Source: Streptomyces sp. PH10-H1 (GTDB lineage: Bacteria; Actinomycetota; Actinomycetes; Streptomycetales; Streptomycetaceae). Taken from it: 64,000 bases of DNA. Positions 16,775 through 24,824 of the stretch are shown here, in pieces (the first letter of the stretch is position 1; the number at the start of each line of letters is the position of its first letter). The stretch lies in NCBI RefSeq assembly GCF_030063355.1, contig NZ_JASISZ010000035.1:1-64000 (forward strand). Reading direction: 5' to 3'. The notes under the pieces were generated by a model, which had not been told where the DNA came from, made no database searches, and saw nothing but the letters and a program-made list of their open reading frames with translations. Position numbers and translations under genes: made by a program.

Positions 16775-17367
16775 CAGGTCTCCGGGTGTTCCACGACGTC
16801 GAGCCGCAGCGTACGGCCGTCACGGACGTAGCGGCGGATCAGCGGCAAAGGCGGGTAGTAGACGTGCACCGAGATCGCGTGCCGCTCGGCCGAGCGGTTG
16901 GCGACCTGGTGCACATGGTTGCGTCCGAAGGCCCGGCCCTTGCCGGCCGGCAGAGCGCGGGTCCTGTCCAGCCCCTCGGCCAGTTCCAGCGAGTGCCAGC
17001 CCTCGGACGGCAGGGGCACGGCCAGGGATTCCTCGGTCAGCTCGCCGCCCGCGGTCACGAAGGCGCCGTACGATCCCCCGTGGTCGTGCCAGCCGGTCTC
17101 GGTGCCGGGCGGCCAGCCGAGCAGCCAGGCCTCGGCGCCGCCGGGCCCTTCCAGCCGGATCCAGCTGCGGTCCAGGGGGTCGAGCGCGAGCTGGGCGACC
17201 TTTTCCGGGTCGGAGGCGATGGAGCGGACGAAATCGAGCAGTTCGGCCGCCGTGGGGGCCGATACGCGCGCGGGAGCGGATGCCGGCTCAGAGAAAGCCG
17301 CAGGAGCTGAAGGAGCGGCAGGAGCCGGGGAAACGAAGACAGACGCCGGTGCGGACAACGGAACCAC
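16771..17367 (-). CDS. Cysteine dioxygenase-type cupin protein
   Basis: This is a cupin of about 198 residues. The iron-binding motif is GTETGWHDHGGSYGAF (two histidines, second ligand pair of cupin motif 1), and the third histidine lies in NHVHQVANRS, followed by AISVHVYYPPLPLIRRY, which is typical of bacterial cysteine dioxygenases that convert cysteine to cysteine sulfinate. The Ala/Pro-rich N-terminus (residues 1-35) is poorly conserved. The GTG at 17367 is the best start but has only a modest AGG site, and longer in-frame starts up to 17541 exist. The rhodanese gene is coupled downstream. Confidence 0.82.
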   Translation of the reverse strand: MVPLSAPASVFVSPAPAAPSAPAAFSEPASAPARVSAPTAAELLDFVRSIASDPEKVAQLALDPLDRSWIRLEGPGGAEAWLLGWPPGTETGWHDHGGSYGAFVTAGGELTEESLAVPLPSEGWHSLELAEGLDRTRALPAGKGRAFGRNHVHQVANRSAERHAISVHVYYPPLPLIRRYVRDGRTLRLDVVEHPETW

Positions 17368-17591
17368 CCTGGAAGGAGGCGTCGGCGCGGCACGGCGCCG
17401 TCCGGGAAACGGACGGCGGCGGCAGGCTACGACGCGAAGGTGAGCGGGGAGGCGGGGTTCAGCGTGAACCCGGACACACGCAGCCCGCGTACCGGACGAG
17501 GTCCAGGTGCACTCGCCGGTGAAGTCGCCGACCGATACCACTCACAGGAGGGACTGAATCACGCCGGCCGCAAGGCGGTCAACATTTCGTC

Positions 17592-18071
17592 TCAGATCCC
17601 GGTCGAGGCCTCGTCCGGATCCTCCGGCAGTTTGCAGACCCGCTCCAGGAAGATCGCGGCGGCGACGACCGCGAGGCCGGCCAGCACCGCGAGGCCCGCG
17701 TAGATCGCCTGGTCCCGGCGCGGCGGAATGTCGAACTGGTACATCAGCAGGAAGACGCCGGCGCCGCCGTACATCCCGGCGACCAGTGCGGCCACCAGTG
17801 CGCTCGCCTGTCCGAAGACCACCGCCCGCGCCGCCAGCAGCGGGTCGACGCCCTTGGCGTCCGGAAGGCGGTCGCGCTGGGCGCGCAGCCGGTTCCGCAG
17901 GGACAGCGCGGTCGCGGCGAGCACGGCCGCGATCAGCGCGAGCACGATGGACGCGGCCACCGGGATGCTCGGCAGGGTGCCGAGCGAGTCCCACAGCTTG
18001 GCTCCGGCCCAGGACAGCACCCCCGCCACCACGAACAGCCCCAGCAGCGTTCTGATGCGCAGCGCCTTCAC
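17592..18071 (-). CDS. DUF3180 membrane protein
   Basis: This is a 159-residue integral membrane protein with four predicted helices. They lie near residues 8-25, 38-56, 90-108 and 124-142. The family-typical opening is VKALRIRTLLGLFVVAGVLSW and there is a cytoplasmic basic loop RNRLRAQRDRLP. The GTG start at 18071 has GAGGGG upstream. DUF3180 genes commonly follow folK in actinobacteria, as here (116 bp downstream of folK on the same strand). Function is unknown. Confidence 0.85.
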   Translation of the reverse strand: MKALRIRTLLGLFVVAGVLSWAGAKLWDSLGTLPSIPVAASIVLALIAAVLAATALSLRNRLRAQRDRLPDAKGVDPLLAARAVVFGQASALVAALVAGMYGGAGVFLLMYQFDIPPRRDQAIYAGLAVLAGLAVVAAAIFLERVCKLPEDPDEASTGI

Positions 18072-18187
18072 CGAGTGTTCGCCCCTCACATGGTCCGTCT
18101 GTGGTCCGTCTGCTGTTGTCGTCGTGCCGGACGTGCCGGTAGGACCCGTCGTGCCGGTGGTGCTCGTCGCACCCGACCGCTTAACGC

Positions 18188-18778
18188 TTATTCGGGCAGC
18201 CTGAGTTCCACATCGACGCGAGCCTGTACGCCTTCGCGGCCGACGGCTGCCAGCAACTCTCCCACCTCGCCGTGGCCCGGGAGCTCCGCGGCGGGGTCGA
18301 TGTCGTACCAGGGCGCGAGGACGAAGGCCCGCTGGTGTGCGCGCGGGTGCGGCAGCGTCAGCTCCGGATCGGCGGAGACGACGTCCTGGTAGGCGACGAT
18401 GTCCACATCGATGGTGCGCGCGCCCCACCGCTCGTTGCGCACCCGCAGGAACGCCTCCTCGATCGCGTGGCCGCGCTCCAGCAGGGAGGACGGCGGCAGC
18501 GTGGTCTTCACCAGCACCACCGCGTTGAAGTAGTTGGCCTGGCTGCCGGGCTCGACGCCCCACGGCTCGGTCTCGTAGACCGGGGAGATCGCCTTGACGC
18601 GGACGCCCGGGGTGTCCTCCAGCGCGTCGATGGCGCCCTGCAGCGTCTCCAGCCGGTTGCCGAGGTTGCTGCCCAGCGCGATCACGGCCCGCTGGGGGTT
18701 GTGCAGCGTGGTGTCGGCGGCATCGACCTGCGCCACCACGGACGCCGGTACGGGCTGCACGGTGGGGTCGGAACTCAC
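18188..18778 (-). CDS. folK: 2-amino-4-hydroxy-6-hydroxymethyldihydropteridine pyrophosphokinase
   Basis: This 196-residue folate-pathway enzyme transfers pyrophosphate from ATP to hydroxymethyl-dihydropterin, making the substrate of FolP. Motifs are ALGSNLGNR, VYETEPWG, FLRVRNERWGARTIDVDIV (Mg-ATP site DVD) and LPHPRAHQRAFVLAPW. The N-terminal 28 residues are an extension not needed for the fold. The GTG start overlaps the folB stop by 4 bases. Confidence 0.93.
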   Translation of the reverse strand: MSSDPTVQPVPASVVAQVDAADTTLHNPQRAVIALGSNLGNRLETLQGAIDALEDTPGVRVKAISPVYETEPWGVEPGSQANYFNAVVLVKTTLPPSSLLERGHAIEEAFLRVRNERWGARTIDVDIVAYQDVVSADPELTLPHPRAHQRAFVLAPWYDIDPAAELPGHGEVGELLAAVGREGVQARVDVELRLPE

Positions 18779-19134
18779 GGGCGCCTCCGGGTGATGGTGA
18801 TGGTCACGTCGTCGAAGGGAACGGTGATCGGGGCGTCCGGCTTGTGCACCGTCACCTCGACCTCCTGGACCGCTTCGTGCTTGAGGCACTGGTCGGCGAT
18901 GCGCTGGGCGAGGGTCTCGATCAGGTCGACCGGCTCGCCCTTGACGACGTCCACGACCTCCTCGGCCACCACGCCGTAGTGGACGGTCTTGGTCAGGTCG
19001 TCCGAGGCCGCGGCAGGAGCCGTGTCCAGGCCGAGCACCAGGTCCACGACGAATGTCTGGCCCTGTTCGCGCTCCCTGGGAAACACGCCGTGGTTACCGC
19101 GGGCCTTGAGGCCACGCAGCGCGACACGATCCAC
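18775..19134 (-). CDS. folB: Dihydroneopterin aldolase
   Basis: This 119-residue enzyme cleaves 7,8-dihydroneopterin to hydroxymethyl-dihydropterin and glycolaldehyde. Family motifs are LKARGNHGVFPREREQGQTFVVDL, TVHYGVVAEEV and LIETLAQRIAD (the catalytic glutamate-containing helix), with a C-terminal VHKPDAPI. The GTG start at 19134 is credible. It is coupled to folK and is preceded on the same strand by 272 bp that separate it from the NTF2-like gene. Confidence 0.93.
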   Translation of the reverse strand: MDRVALRGLKARGNHGVFPREREQGQTFVVDLVLGLDTAPAAASDDLTKTVHYGVVAEEVVDVVKGEPVDLIETLAQRIADQCLKHEAVQEVEVTVHKPDAPITVPFDDVTITITRRRP

Positions 19135-19406
19135 GAGATCACTCCTGCTGGTTGTGTAGGACAGACGGGCTGGGTCCCGCCATGTGTACGGGCTTGCCCG
19201 GAATCGAATCTACCCGCGACCACCGACAGCGCGTGCCGACGGGTCGTCCTGGGCCTGTCCTGCCCAGGTCAGGGCGGGCGGACTCCGGCCCTCTACCCAC
19301 CCGTCGGGAAGCTACCCGTGCCGCGGCGAATACTTGGCGCGAACGAGTGACTGAACGGGGCAAGTGGGCCGAATGGCGGGCGCGCGGAGGGGTTGGCGGG
19401 GCGCGT

Positions 19407-19886
19407 TCAGGACGCGGCGCCCGGGCCCTCGCCGTCCTCGTCGTCCTCGTCGTCGCTGTCCGCCAGCACCGGCGACCCGTGGTGCACCCACAGCCGCCAG
19501 CCCTCCGATGTGCGCCGGAACACATTGGTGGCCACCACCAGGGCGCCGACCAGCGTCCCCGCCGAGCCGTCCTCCTCGGCCGGTCCCCCGGTCAGGATGT
19601 TCTCGGTGCAGGTCACCAGGGCGGTGTCGCCTTCGACCGCCACCTCGACATCGGTCAGGAAGAACTGGATGTACTCGGTGTTCGCCATGATCAGCGCGTA
19701 CGAGCGCATCACCTCGCCGCGCCCGCGGAGCACCGGCCATCCCGGGTGCACCACCGAGACCGTCTCGGCCAGCGGCCCGGTCAGCACGATCTCTTCCAGC
19801 GCGTCCAGGTCGGAGGTCTCCACCGCGTCGTAGAACGCCTGGTTCGCCTCCTCGACCTGCGCGGCCTCCGCGGTACGAGGCGTCAC
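19407..19886 (-). CDS. SnoaL/NTF2-like protein
   Basis: This 159-residue single cone-shaped alpha+beta domain opens VEEANQAFYDAVETSDLDALEEIV and ends GWRLWVHHGSPV, the standard pattern of SnoaL-3 or ketosteroid-isomerase-like proteins. The tail is very acidic (DSDDEDDEDGEG). The GTG start overlaps the folP stop by 4 bases, so it is translationally coupled to folP. This gene is regularly found between folP and folB in streptomycetes. Its function in or near folate synthesis is unknown. Confidence 0.85.
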   Translation of the reverse strand: MTPRTAEAAQVEEANQAFYDAVETSDLDALEEIVLTGPLAETVSVVHPGWPVLRGRGEVMRSYALIMANTEYIQFFLTDVEVAVEGDTALVTCTENILTGGPAEEDGSAGTLVGALVVATNVFRRTSEGWRLWVHHGSPVLADSDDEDDEDGEGPGAAS

Positions 19887-20782
19887 GCGGCACCCACCGG
19901 GCGCGCGGCGCCCGCCGCGCCCGCGGTACCCGCCGCGCCTTCGATGGCCCGCGAGACGCGCACCGCGTCCGCGCTCGCGTGCACCTCGTGCACCCGCACC
20001 GCCCAGGCGCCCTCGCGCGCCGCGATCGCCGAGACCGCGGCCGTCGCCGCGTCCCGTTCCCTGGCCGGCGGCGGATCACCGGCCGACCCGGCCAGCACCC
20101 GCCCCAGGAACCGCTTCCGGGACGCGGCGACCAGCAGCGGGCGGCCCAGGGCGCGCAGCTGCCCGAGATGTGCCATCAGGGCGAGGTCGTGCTCGGCGTT
20201 CTTCGCGAAGCCCAGTCCCGGGTCCAGGATGATCCGGGCCGGGTCGATACCGCCGGCCACGGCCCGCTCGCAGCCTTCCCGCAGCTCCGCGACGACCTCT
20301 GCGACCACGTCCCCGTACACCGCCCGGTTGTTCATGTCGATGCTCTGCCCGCGCCAGTGCATGACCACGAACGGCACTCCTGCGTCGGCGACCACCGGGA
20401 TCATCGCGGGGTCGGCCCCGCCGCCGCTCACATCGTTGACCAGCCGCGCCCCGGCCGCGACCGCCTGCTCGGCGACCGCCGCCCGCATCGTGTCCACGCT
20501 GACCAGGGCCCCCGCGGCGGCCAGCTCCCGCACCACCGGGATCACCCGGCGCAGCTCCTCGGCCTCCGCGACCCGCGCCGCTCCCGGCCGCGTCGACTCC
20601 CCGCCGACGTCGACGATGTCCGCGCCGGACGCGATGAGATCCAGGCCGTGTTTCACGGCCAGCTCCGGGTCGAACCACTGGCCGCCGTCGGAGAAGGAGT
20701 CCGGCGTGACGTTCACCACGCCCATGACCGCGCAGCGGTCCCACTCAGGAAGACCGTCCACGAAGCCCCGCAGCGTATTCAT
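19883..20782 (-). CDS. folP: Dihydropteroate synthase
   Basis: This 299-residue TIM-barrel enzyme joins p-aminobenzoate to hydroxymethyl-dihydropterin pyrophosphate and is the target of sulfonamides. Motifs are MGVVNVTPDSFSDGG (pyrophosphate loop), ADIVDVGGESTRPGA (pABA loop), VSVDTMR, LVNDVSGG, LDPGLGFAKN and SRKRFLG. The C-terminal Ala/Gly-rich 20 residues are low complexity. It heads the folP - NTF2 - folB - folK - DUF3180 minus-strand run. The start ATG at 20782 is clear. Confidence 0.95.
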   Translation of the reverse strand: MNTLRGFVDGLPEWDRCAVMGVVNVTPDSFSDGGQWFDPELAVKHGLDLIASGADIVDVGGESTRPGAARVAEAEELRRVIPVVRELAAAGALVSVDTMRAAVAEQAVAAGARLVNDVSGGGADPAMIPVVADAGVPFVVMHWRGQSIDMNNRAVYGDVVAEVVAELREGCERAVAGGIDPARIILDPGLGFAKNAEHDLALMAHLGQLRALGRPLLVAASRKRFLGRVLAGSAGDPPPARERDAATAAVSAIAAREGAWAVRVHEVHASADAVRVSRAIEGAAGTAGAAGAARPVGAA

Positions 20783-20825
20783 GGCCCAAGCGTAGGCCGT
20801 GTTGCGGACGTAGCGGGCCGGTCGG

Positions 20826-21935
20826 CTACTGGTCGCTCAGCCGGCCGCTCAGCCACTCCAGGGCGGGCGGGATCTCCCGCGCCCAGGTGTTGAAGTTGTG
20901 GCCGCCGCTGTCCAGGATGATCGACGACATCTTGGTCGGCGCCTTCGCGGCGTCGATGAACTTCAGCGTCTCCTGGTAGTTCGGCTCACCCTGCTTGCTG
21001 CTGGTCACCAGGAGGTTCACCGACGGGTGCGGGAGGTTCTTGAACCGCCAGGACAGGTTGTTCTGGCGTTCGAGCGTCTTGTCGCCGCCGAACAGGTCGC
21101 CGGTCGTCGGGTCGTGCGGCGCCTTGTAGTACGGGGACAGACCGACGGCGGTGGAGTACGCGTCGGGGTGCCGCATGGCGAATTTGAGGGCGCAGTAGCC
21201 GCCGGTGGAATCGCCCATGATCCCCCAGTTCCGGGCGTTGCCGCCGATCCGGTAGCGGCTGGACATGGCGGCACGCAGGTCCTTGGTGAAGAACGTCTCC
21301 GTCTGGGGGCCGCCGGGGATGTCCATGCACTCGGTGTCCCGCGGCGGGGCGACGGTGGGCCGCATCATGATCAGGATGGTCGGCTTGGCCTTGTGGTCCT
21401 TGACCTGCTGGTTCGCGATCGACGGGTACTTCATCTTCTTGAAGAGCGCCTCAGCCGTGCCCGGGTAACCGGTGAGGATCACCGATGCGGGGAAGGCGCG
21501 CTTGGCGTCCTGGAAGTACTCGGGGGGCAGATAGACGTACGCCGGGGTCGCGATCTTCGAGGCACCGCCCTGGAACTCCACCTTCTGGATCTGGCCCCCC
21601 ACCCTCGGGACCGAGCCGCCGGGCACATTCACGTACAAGTTGTCGATCACCTGGAGCTGGTTGGCGGCGCCCCCCGCGTGGTTGACGACGACGCCCGGCT
21701 GCGACTCCTGGCCGAAGAGGTCGGCCCAGGAGGCGTAAAAACCGAAGGAGTAGTTTGCGGCCAGCCCCAGAGCTGCGATCATCGAGAACTGAGTGAAGAG
21801 CAGCATGCCGATCCGTCCCAGCACAGCTGGAATACTGCGCTTGGCCAGGCGCGGCCACAGCCAGACCGTGACCGCGAACAGCACTACGGCGGCTATGACC
21901 GCCAGGAGCAGGACCTTCTTACTGGTGAGACCCAT
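20826..21935 (-). CDS. Membrane-anchored esterase, antigen-85-like alpha/beta hydrolase
   Basis: This is a 369-residue protein. Two N-terminal membrane segments (about residues 7-27 and 38-62) anchor an extracellular alpha/beta-hydrolase domain of the esterase D / mycolyltransferase-like family. The nucleophile elbow is GDSTGGYCAL (G-x-S-x-G), the acid is likely in the LVTSSKQGEPNYQETLKFID region, and the histidine is in DSGGHNFNTW. Such proteins in Streptomyces sit beside lysyl-phosphatidylglycerol synthase genes. Here it is divergent from the MprF/LysX-like gene at 22101, suggesting an envelope or lipid-modification role. The substrate is unknown. Confidence 0.85.
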   Translation of the reverse strand: MGLTSKKVLLLAVIAAVVLFAVTVWLWPRLAKRSIPAVLGRIGMLLFTQFSMIAALGLAANYSFGFYASWADLFGQESQPGVVVNHAGGAANQLQVIDNLYVNVPGGSVPRVGGQIQKVEFQGGASKIATPAYVYLPPEYFQDAKRAFPASVILTGYPGTAEALFKKMKYPSIANQQVKDHKAKPTILIMMRPTVAPPRDTECMDIPGGPQTETFFTKDLRAAMSSRYRIGGNARNWGIMGDSTGGYCALKFAMRHPDAYSTAVGLSPYYKAPHDPTTGDLFGGDKTLERQNNLSWRFKNLPHPSVNLLVTSSKQGEPNYQETLKFIDAAKAPTKMSSIILDSGGHNFNTWAREIPPALEWLSGRLSDQ

Positions 21936-22100
21936 GTCGAGTGACGTACTTTCCTGTCTGCGTCCCGGTTCCGGCTCGTTTTGACGGAACCCCGGGGCTG
22001 TTCTTCACGTCCTAGAGGGCGCAAATTGTTCATAACGAGAGCTGTTTGCGGAACATATCCCGCAATGTTGGGGCTTGGTGACCCATGTCTGTACAGGTAG

Positions 22101-23981
22101 ATGGAGAACTCGGCTTCCGGGTTCCCTGGGCAGGTGCCCGTGTCTACTGATCGCGCTACCGCCGGAACCCGGCGACCGCGGCTTCTCCGTTCCTCCTCCG
22201 TCCCCGCGGTCGTCGGTACCGCCGGGGCAGTGGTGGGACTGCTCGACGTCGTCTCCGGCGTGTTCCCCGGCTTCCGCAATGGCCGGATGCACCACATGGC
22301 GATGGTGTTTCCCGGCACCATGAGCTCGCTCGCGGCCGCGGGGTCGGTGGTCACCGGCATCCTGCTGCTGATGCTGGCTCATGGCCTCAAGCGTGGCAAG
22401 GTACGCGCCTGGTGGGCCGCGGTGCTGCTGCTGCCCACGGGCGCGGCGACTCAGCTGATCTACCGGCACTCGATCTTCGGGACGGCGGTCTCGCTGGGGC
22501 TGCTGGCGCTGCTGATCGTCCACCGGGCCGAGTTCACGGCCCTGTCCGATCCGCGTACCCGCTGGCGGGCCGCGGCCAACTTCGTGCTGCTCAGCATCGT
22601 CGGCCTCGGACTCGGACTGCTGATCGTCAGTGCCCACCCCAGGGTCGAGATGGGCAACCCGAGCCTGATCGAGCGACTGCAGCACGTGCTGTACGGGCTC
22701 TTCGGCTTCGAGGGGCCGGTGAGCTATACGGGTGACCGGGCGTCCGATGTTGTCGCGTACTCCCTCGGTGGGCTCGGCTTCCTGATCGCCGGCACCACCG
22801 CGTATCTGATCCTGCGGCCGGCCCGGCCGGTCGCGGAGCTCAGCGGCGCCGACGAGGACCAGCTGCGCGAGCTGCTGGCCAAGCACGGCGCCCGCGACTC
22901 CCTCGGGCACTTCGCACTGCGCCGCGACAAGAGCGTGGTGTTCTCCCCGAGCGGCAAGGCCGCCGTCTGCTACCGGGTGGTGTCCGGCGTGATGCTCGCC
23001 AGCGGCGACCCCATCGGGGACGTGGAGGCCTGGCCGGGCGCCATCGAGCGCTATATGGAGCTGGCCAGGGCGCACGCCTGGATCCCGGCGGTCGTGGGCT
23101 GCAGCGAGACCGGCGGCGAGGTCTGGACCCGTGAGACCGGCCTCGACGCACTGGAGCTGGGCGACGAGGCCATCGTCCGCACCAGCGCCTTCACGATGCA
23201 GGGCCGTGCGATGCGCAACGTACGGCAGATGGTCAAACGCATCGAGCGGTCCGGCTACGTCTGCAAGGTGCGCCGGGTCCGCGAGCTGTCGGACGCCGAG
23301 CGCGAGCAGGTCCGGCTGGCCGCCGACGCCTGGCGCGGCACGGACACCGAGCGCGGCTTCTCCATGGCGCTCGGCCGCTTCGGCGATGTCGAGGACGGCG
23401 ACTGCGTGGTCGTCACCGCCCACAAGGAGCGCGAGGACGGCGTCGAGTCGCCGCTGGGCGACCTGCGGGCCGTGCTGCACTTCGTGCCCTGGGGCAAGGA
23501 CGGCATGTCCCTGGAGCTCATGCGGCGCGACCGCAGCGCCGACCCGGGGCTCAACGAGCTGCTGATCGTCGAGGCCCTGCAGCACGCGCCGGAGCTGGGC
23601 GTCGAGAATGTCTCGCTCAACTTCGCGATGTTCCGCTCGGCGCTCGCCCGCGGTGAGCGGATCGGCGCGGGACCGGTGCTGCGCGGCTGGCGGGGACTGC
23701 TGGTCTTCTTCTCGCGCTGGTTCCAGATCGAGTCGCTGTACAAGTTCAACGCGAAGTTCCAGCCGGAGTGGGTGCCGCGGTTCCTGGTGTTCCGCAACTC
23801 CCGCGATCTCCCGCGGATCGGCTTCGCCACCATGCAGGCGGAAGGCTTCGTGACGCTGTCGCTGCCCTTGCCGGACGCGCTCCAGCGCTTCCTGCCGGGC
23901 CGCGCCAAGCGGGCCGCGCACAGCGCGCCCAGCTACGCCAACGCCTCGGAACCGGAGAAGGCCGTCAAGATCGTCGCCTGA
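22101..23981 (+). CDS. Phosphatidylglycerol lysyltransferase-domain membrane protein (MprF/LysX-like)
   Basis: This is a 626-residue protein. Residues about 35-250 hold six or so membrane helices. Residues 260-590 are the DUF2156/GNAT-like aminoacyl-phosphatidylglycerol synthase domain of MprF and the N-terminal part of mycobacterial LysX (HFALRRDKSVVFSPSGKAAV, then DPIGD, ERGFSMALGRFGD and SLNFAMFRSAL). It should transfer lysine from lysyl-tRNA to phosphatidylglycerol, giving resistance to cationic peptides. Unlike LysX there is no fused lysyl-tRNA synthetase. The ATG at 22101 lacks a strong ribosome site, and a GTG at 22138 is out of frame. Confidence 0.88.
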   Translation: MENSASGFPGQVPVSTDRATAGTRRPRLLRSSSVPAVVGTAGAVVGLLDVVSGVFPGFRNGRMHHMAMVFPGTMSSLAAAGSVVTGILLLMLAHGLKRGKVRAWWAAVLLLPTGAATQLIYRHSIFGTAVSLGLLALLIVHRAEFTALSDPRTRWRAAANFVLLSIVGLGLGLLIVSAHPRVEMGNPSLIERLQHVLYGLFGFEGPVSYTGDRASDVVAYSLGGLGFLIAGTTAYLILRPARPVAELSGADEDQLRELLAKHGARDSLGHFALRRDKSVVFSPSGKAAVCYRVVSGVMLASGDPIGDVEAWPGAIERYMELARAHAWIPAVVGCSETGGEVWTRETGLDALELGDEAIVRTSAFTMQGRAMRNVRQMVKRIERSGYVCKVRRVRELSDAEREQVRLAADAWRGTDTERGFSMALGRFGDVEDGDCVVVTAHKEREDGVESPLGDLRAVLHFVPWGKDGMSLELMRRDRSADPGLNELLIVEALQHAPELGVENVSLNFAMFRSALARGERIGAGPVLRGWRGLLVFFSRWFQIESLYKFNAKFQPEWVPRFLVFRNSRDLPRIGFATMQAEGFVTLSLPLPDALQRFLPGRAKRAAHSAPSYANASEPEKAVKIVA

Positions 23982-24030
23982 CGCGGTTACCGACGTCACA
24001 TCGCACGGACAGCGCCGGCCGGCGGCTGTG

Positions 24031-24094
24031 CGGCTCAGCGGCTCAGCGGCTCAGCGGCTCAGCGGCTCAGCGGCTCAGCGGCTCAGCGGCTCAG
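24031..24094. repeat. 8-bp tandem array (8 units) at the folE stop codon
   Basis: Eight exact copies of CGGCTCAG (CTGAGCCG on the folE strand). The last plus-strand unit contains the folE stop, so the array begins with the final base of the last sense codon plus TGA and runs downstream of the gene. Confidence 0.95.
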
Positions 24095-24696
24095 CGGCCG
24101 ATGATCAGGCTCATCGCCTCGGAGCGGGTCGCGGAGTCGCGCAGCTGGCCCCTTACCGCCGACGTGATGGTCTTCGCGCCCTGCTTGCGCACCCCGCGCA
24201 TCGTCATGCACATGTGCTCGCACTCGATGACGACGATCACGCCGCGCGGCTCCAGGATGCGCATCAGCGAGTCGGCGATCTGCGTGGTGAGCCGCTCCTG
24301 GACCTGCGGTCGGCGGGCGAAGACATCGACCAGCCGAGCGAGCTTCGACAGCCCGGTGATCTTGCCGCTGGAAGCCGGGATGTAGCCGACGTGCGCGACG
24401 CCGACGAACGGCACCAGGTGGTGCTCACAGCTGGACATCACCTCGATGTCCTTCACCAGCACCATCTCGTCGTGGCCGAGATCGAACGTCGTGGTCAGAA
24501 CGTCCTCCGGCTCCTGCCAGAGGCCGGCGAATATCTCCTTGTACGCGCGGGCCACCCGGCTCGGCGTCTCCCGCAGGCCCTCCCGGTCCGGATCCTCGCC
24601 GACCGCGATGAGAAGCTCGCGCACAGCGGCCTCGGCGCGCTTCTCGTCGAATACGCCGATGGTCCCCTCACCATCCAGCGTCACCGGATCGGTCAT
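24091..24696 (-). CDS. folE: GTP cyclohydrolase I
   Basis: This 201-residue enzyme makes dihydroneopterin triphosphate from GTP, the entry step of folate synthesis. Motifs are REGLRETPSRVARAYKEIF, EVMSSCEHHLVPFVGVAHVGYIP (zinc cysteine and histidines) and VECEHMCMTMRGVRKQGA (third zinc cysteine and active site). The ATG at 24696 has GAGG 6 bases upstream; the longer frame to 24774 is not family-like. The stop codon is the first element of an octameric tandem array. Confidence 0.95.
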   Translation of the reverse strand: MTDPVTLDGEGTIGVFDEKRAEAAVRELLIAVGEDPDREGLRETPSRVARAYKEIFAGLWQEPEDVLTTTFDLGHDEMVLVKDIEVMSSCEHHLVPFVGVAHVGYIPASSGKITGLSKLARLVDVFARRPQVQERLTTQIADSLMRILEPRGVIVVIECEHMCMTMRGVRKQGAKTITSAVRGQLRDSATRSEAMSLIIGR

Positions 24697-24759
24697 CTGT
24701 GCCTCGTTCCTCGTACCGGCCTGCGGAAGCGCAGGAAGTTCAGGGTCTGCAACAGCGGA

Positions 24760-24799
24760 AGGCCGCGCCCCCAAGGTTAAAACCTTGGGAACGCGGCCT
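24760..24799 (-). terminator. Terminator hairpin downstream of ftsH
   Basis: AGGCCGCG...AAGGTT / AACCTT...CGCGGCCT form a long, nearly perfect stem with a 2-4 nt loop between the ftsH stop (24825) and the folE start. It should separate ftsH and folE transcription. Confidence 0.75.
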
Positions 24800-24824
24800 G
24801 CATTCCGGGATCAGCTTTCGATGA

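Noticed and set aside
17592..18563. Longer DUF3180 protein extending upstream to 18563
   Set aside because: The extension overlaps folK in another frame and is low complexity; the GTG at 18071 has a ribosome site and family-like start.
22005..23999. 664-residue minus-strand frame opposite the MprF-like gene
   Set aside because: Composition is that of an antisense frame (many HRG/DQR-type repeats), and the plus-strand protein has clear domains.
24031..24094. CRISPR array
   Set aside because: The repeats are 8 bp and contiguous, with no spacers.
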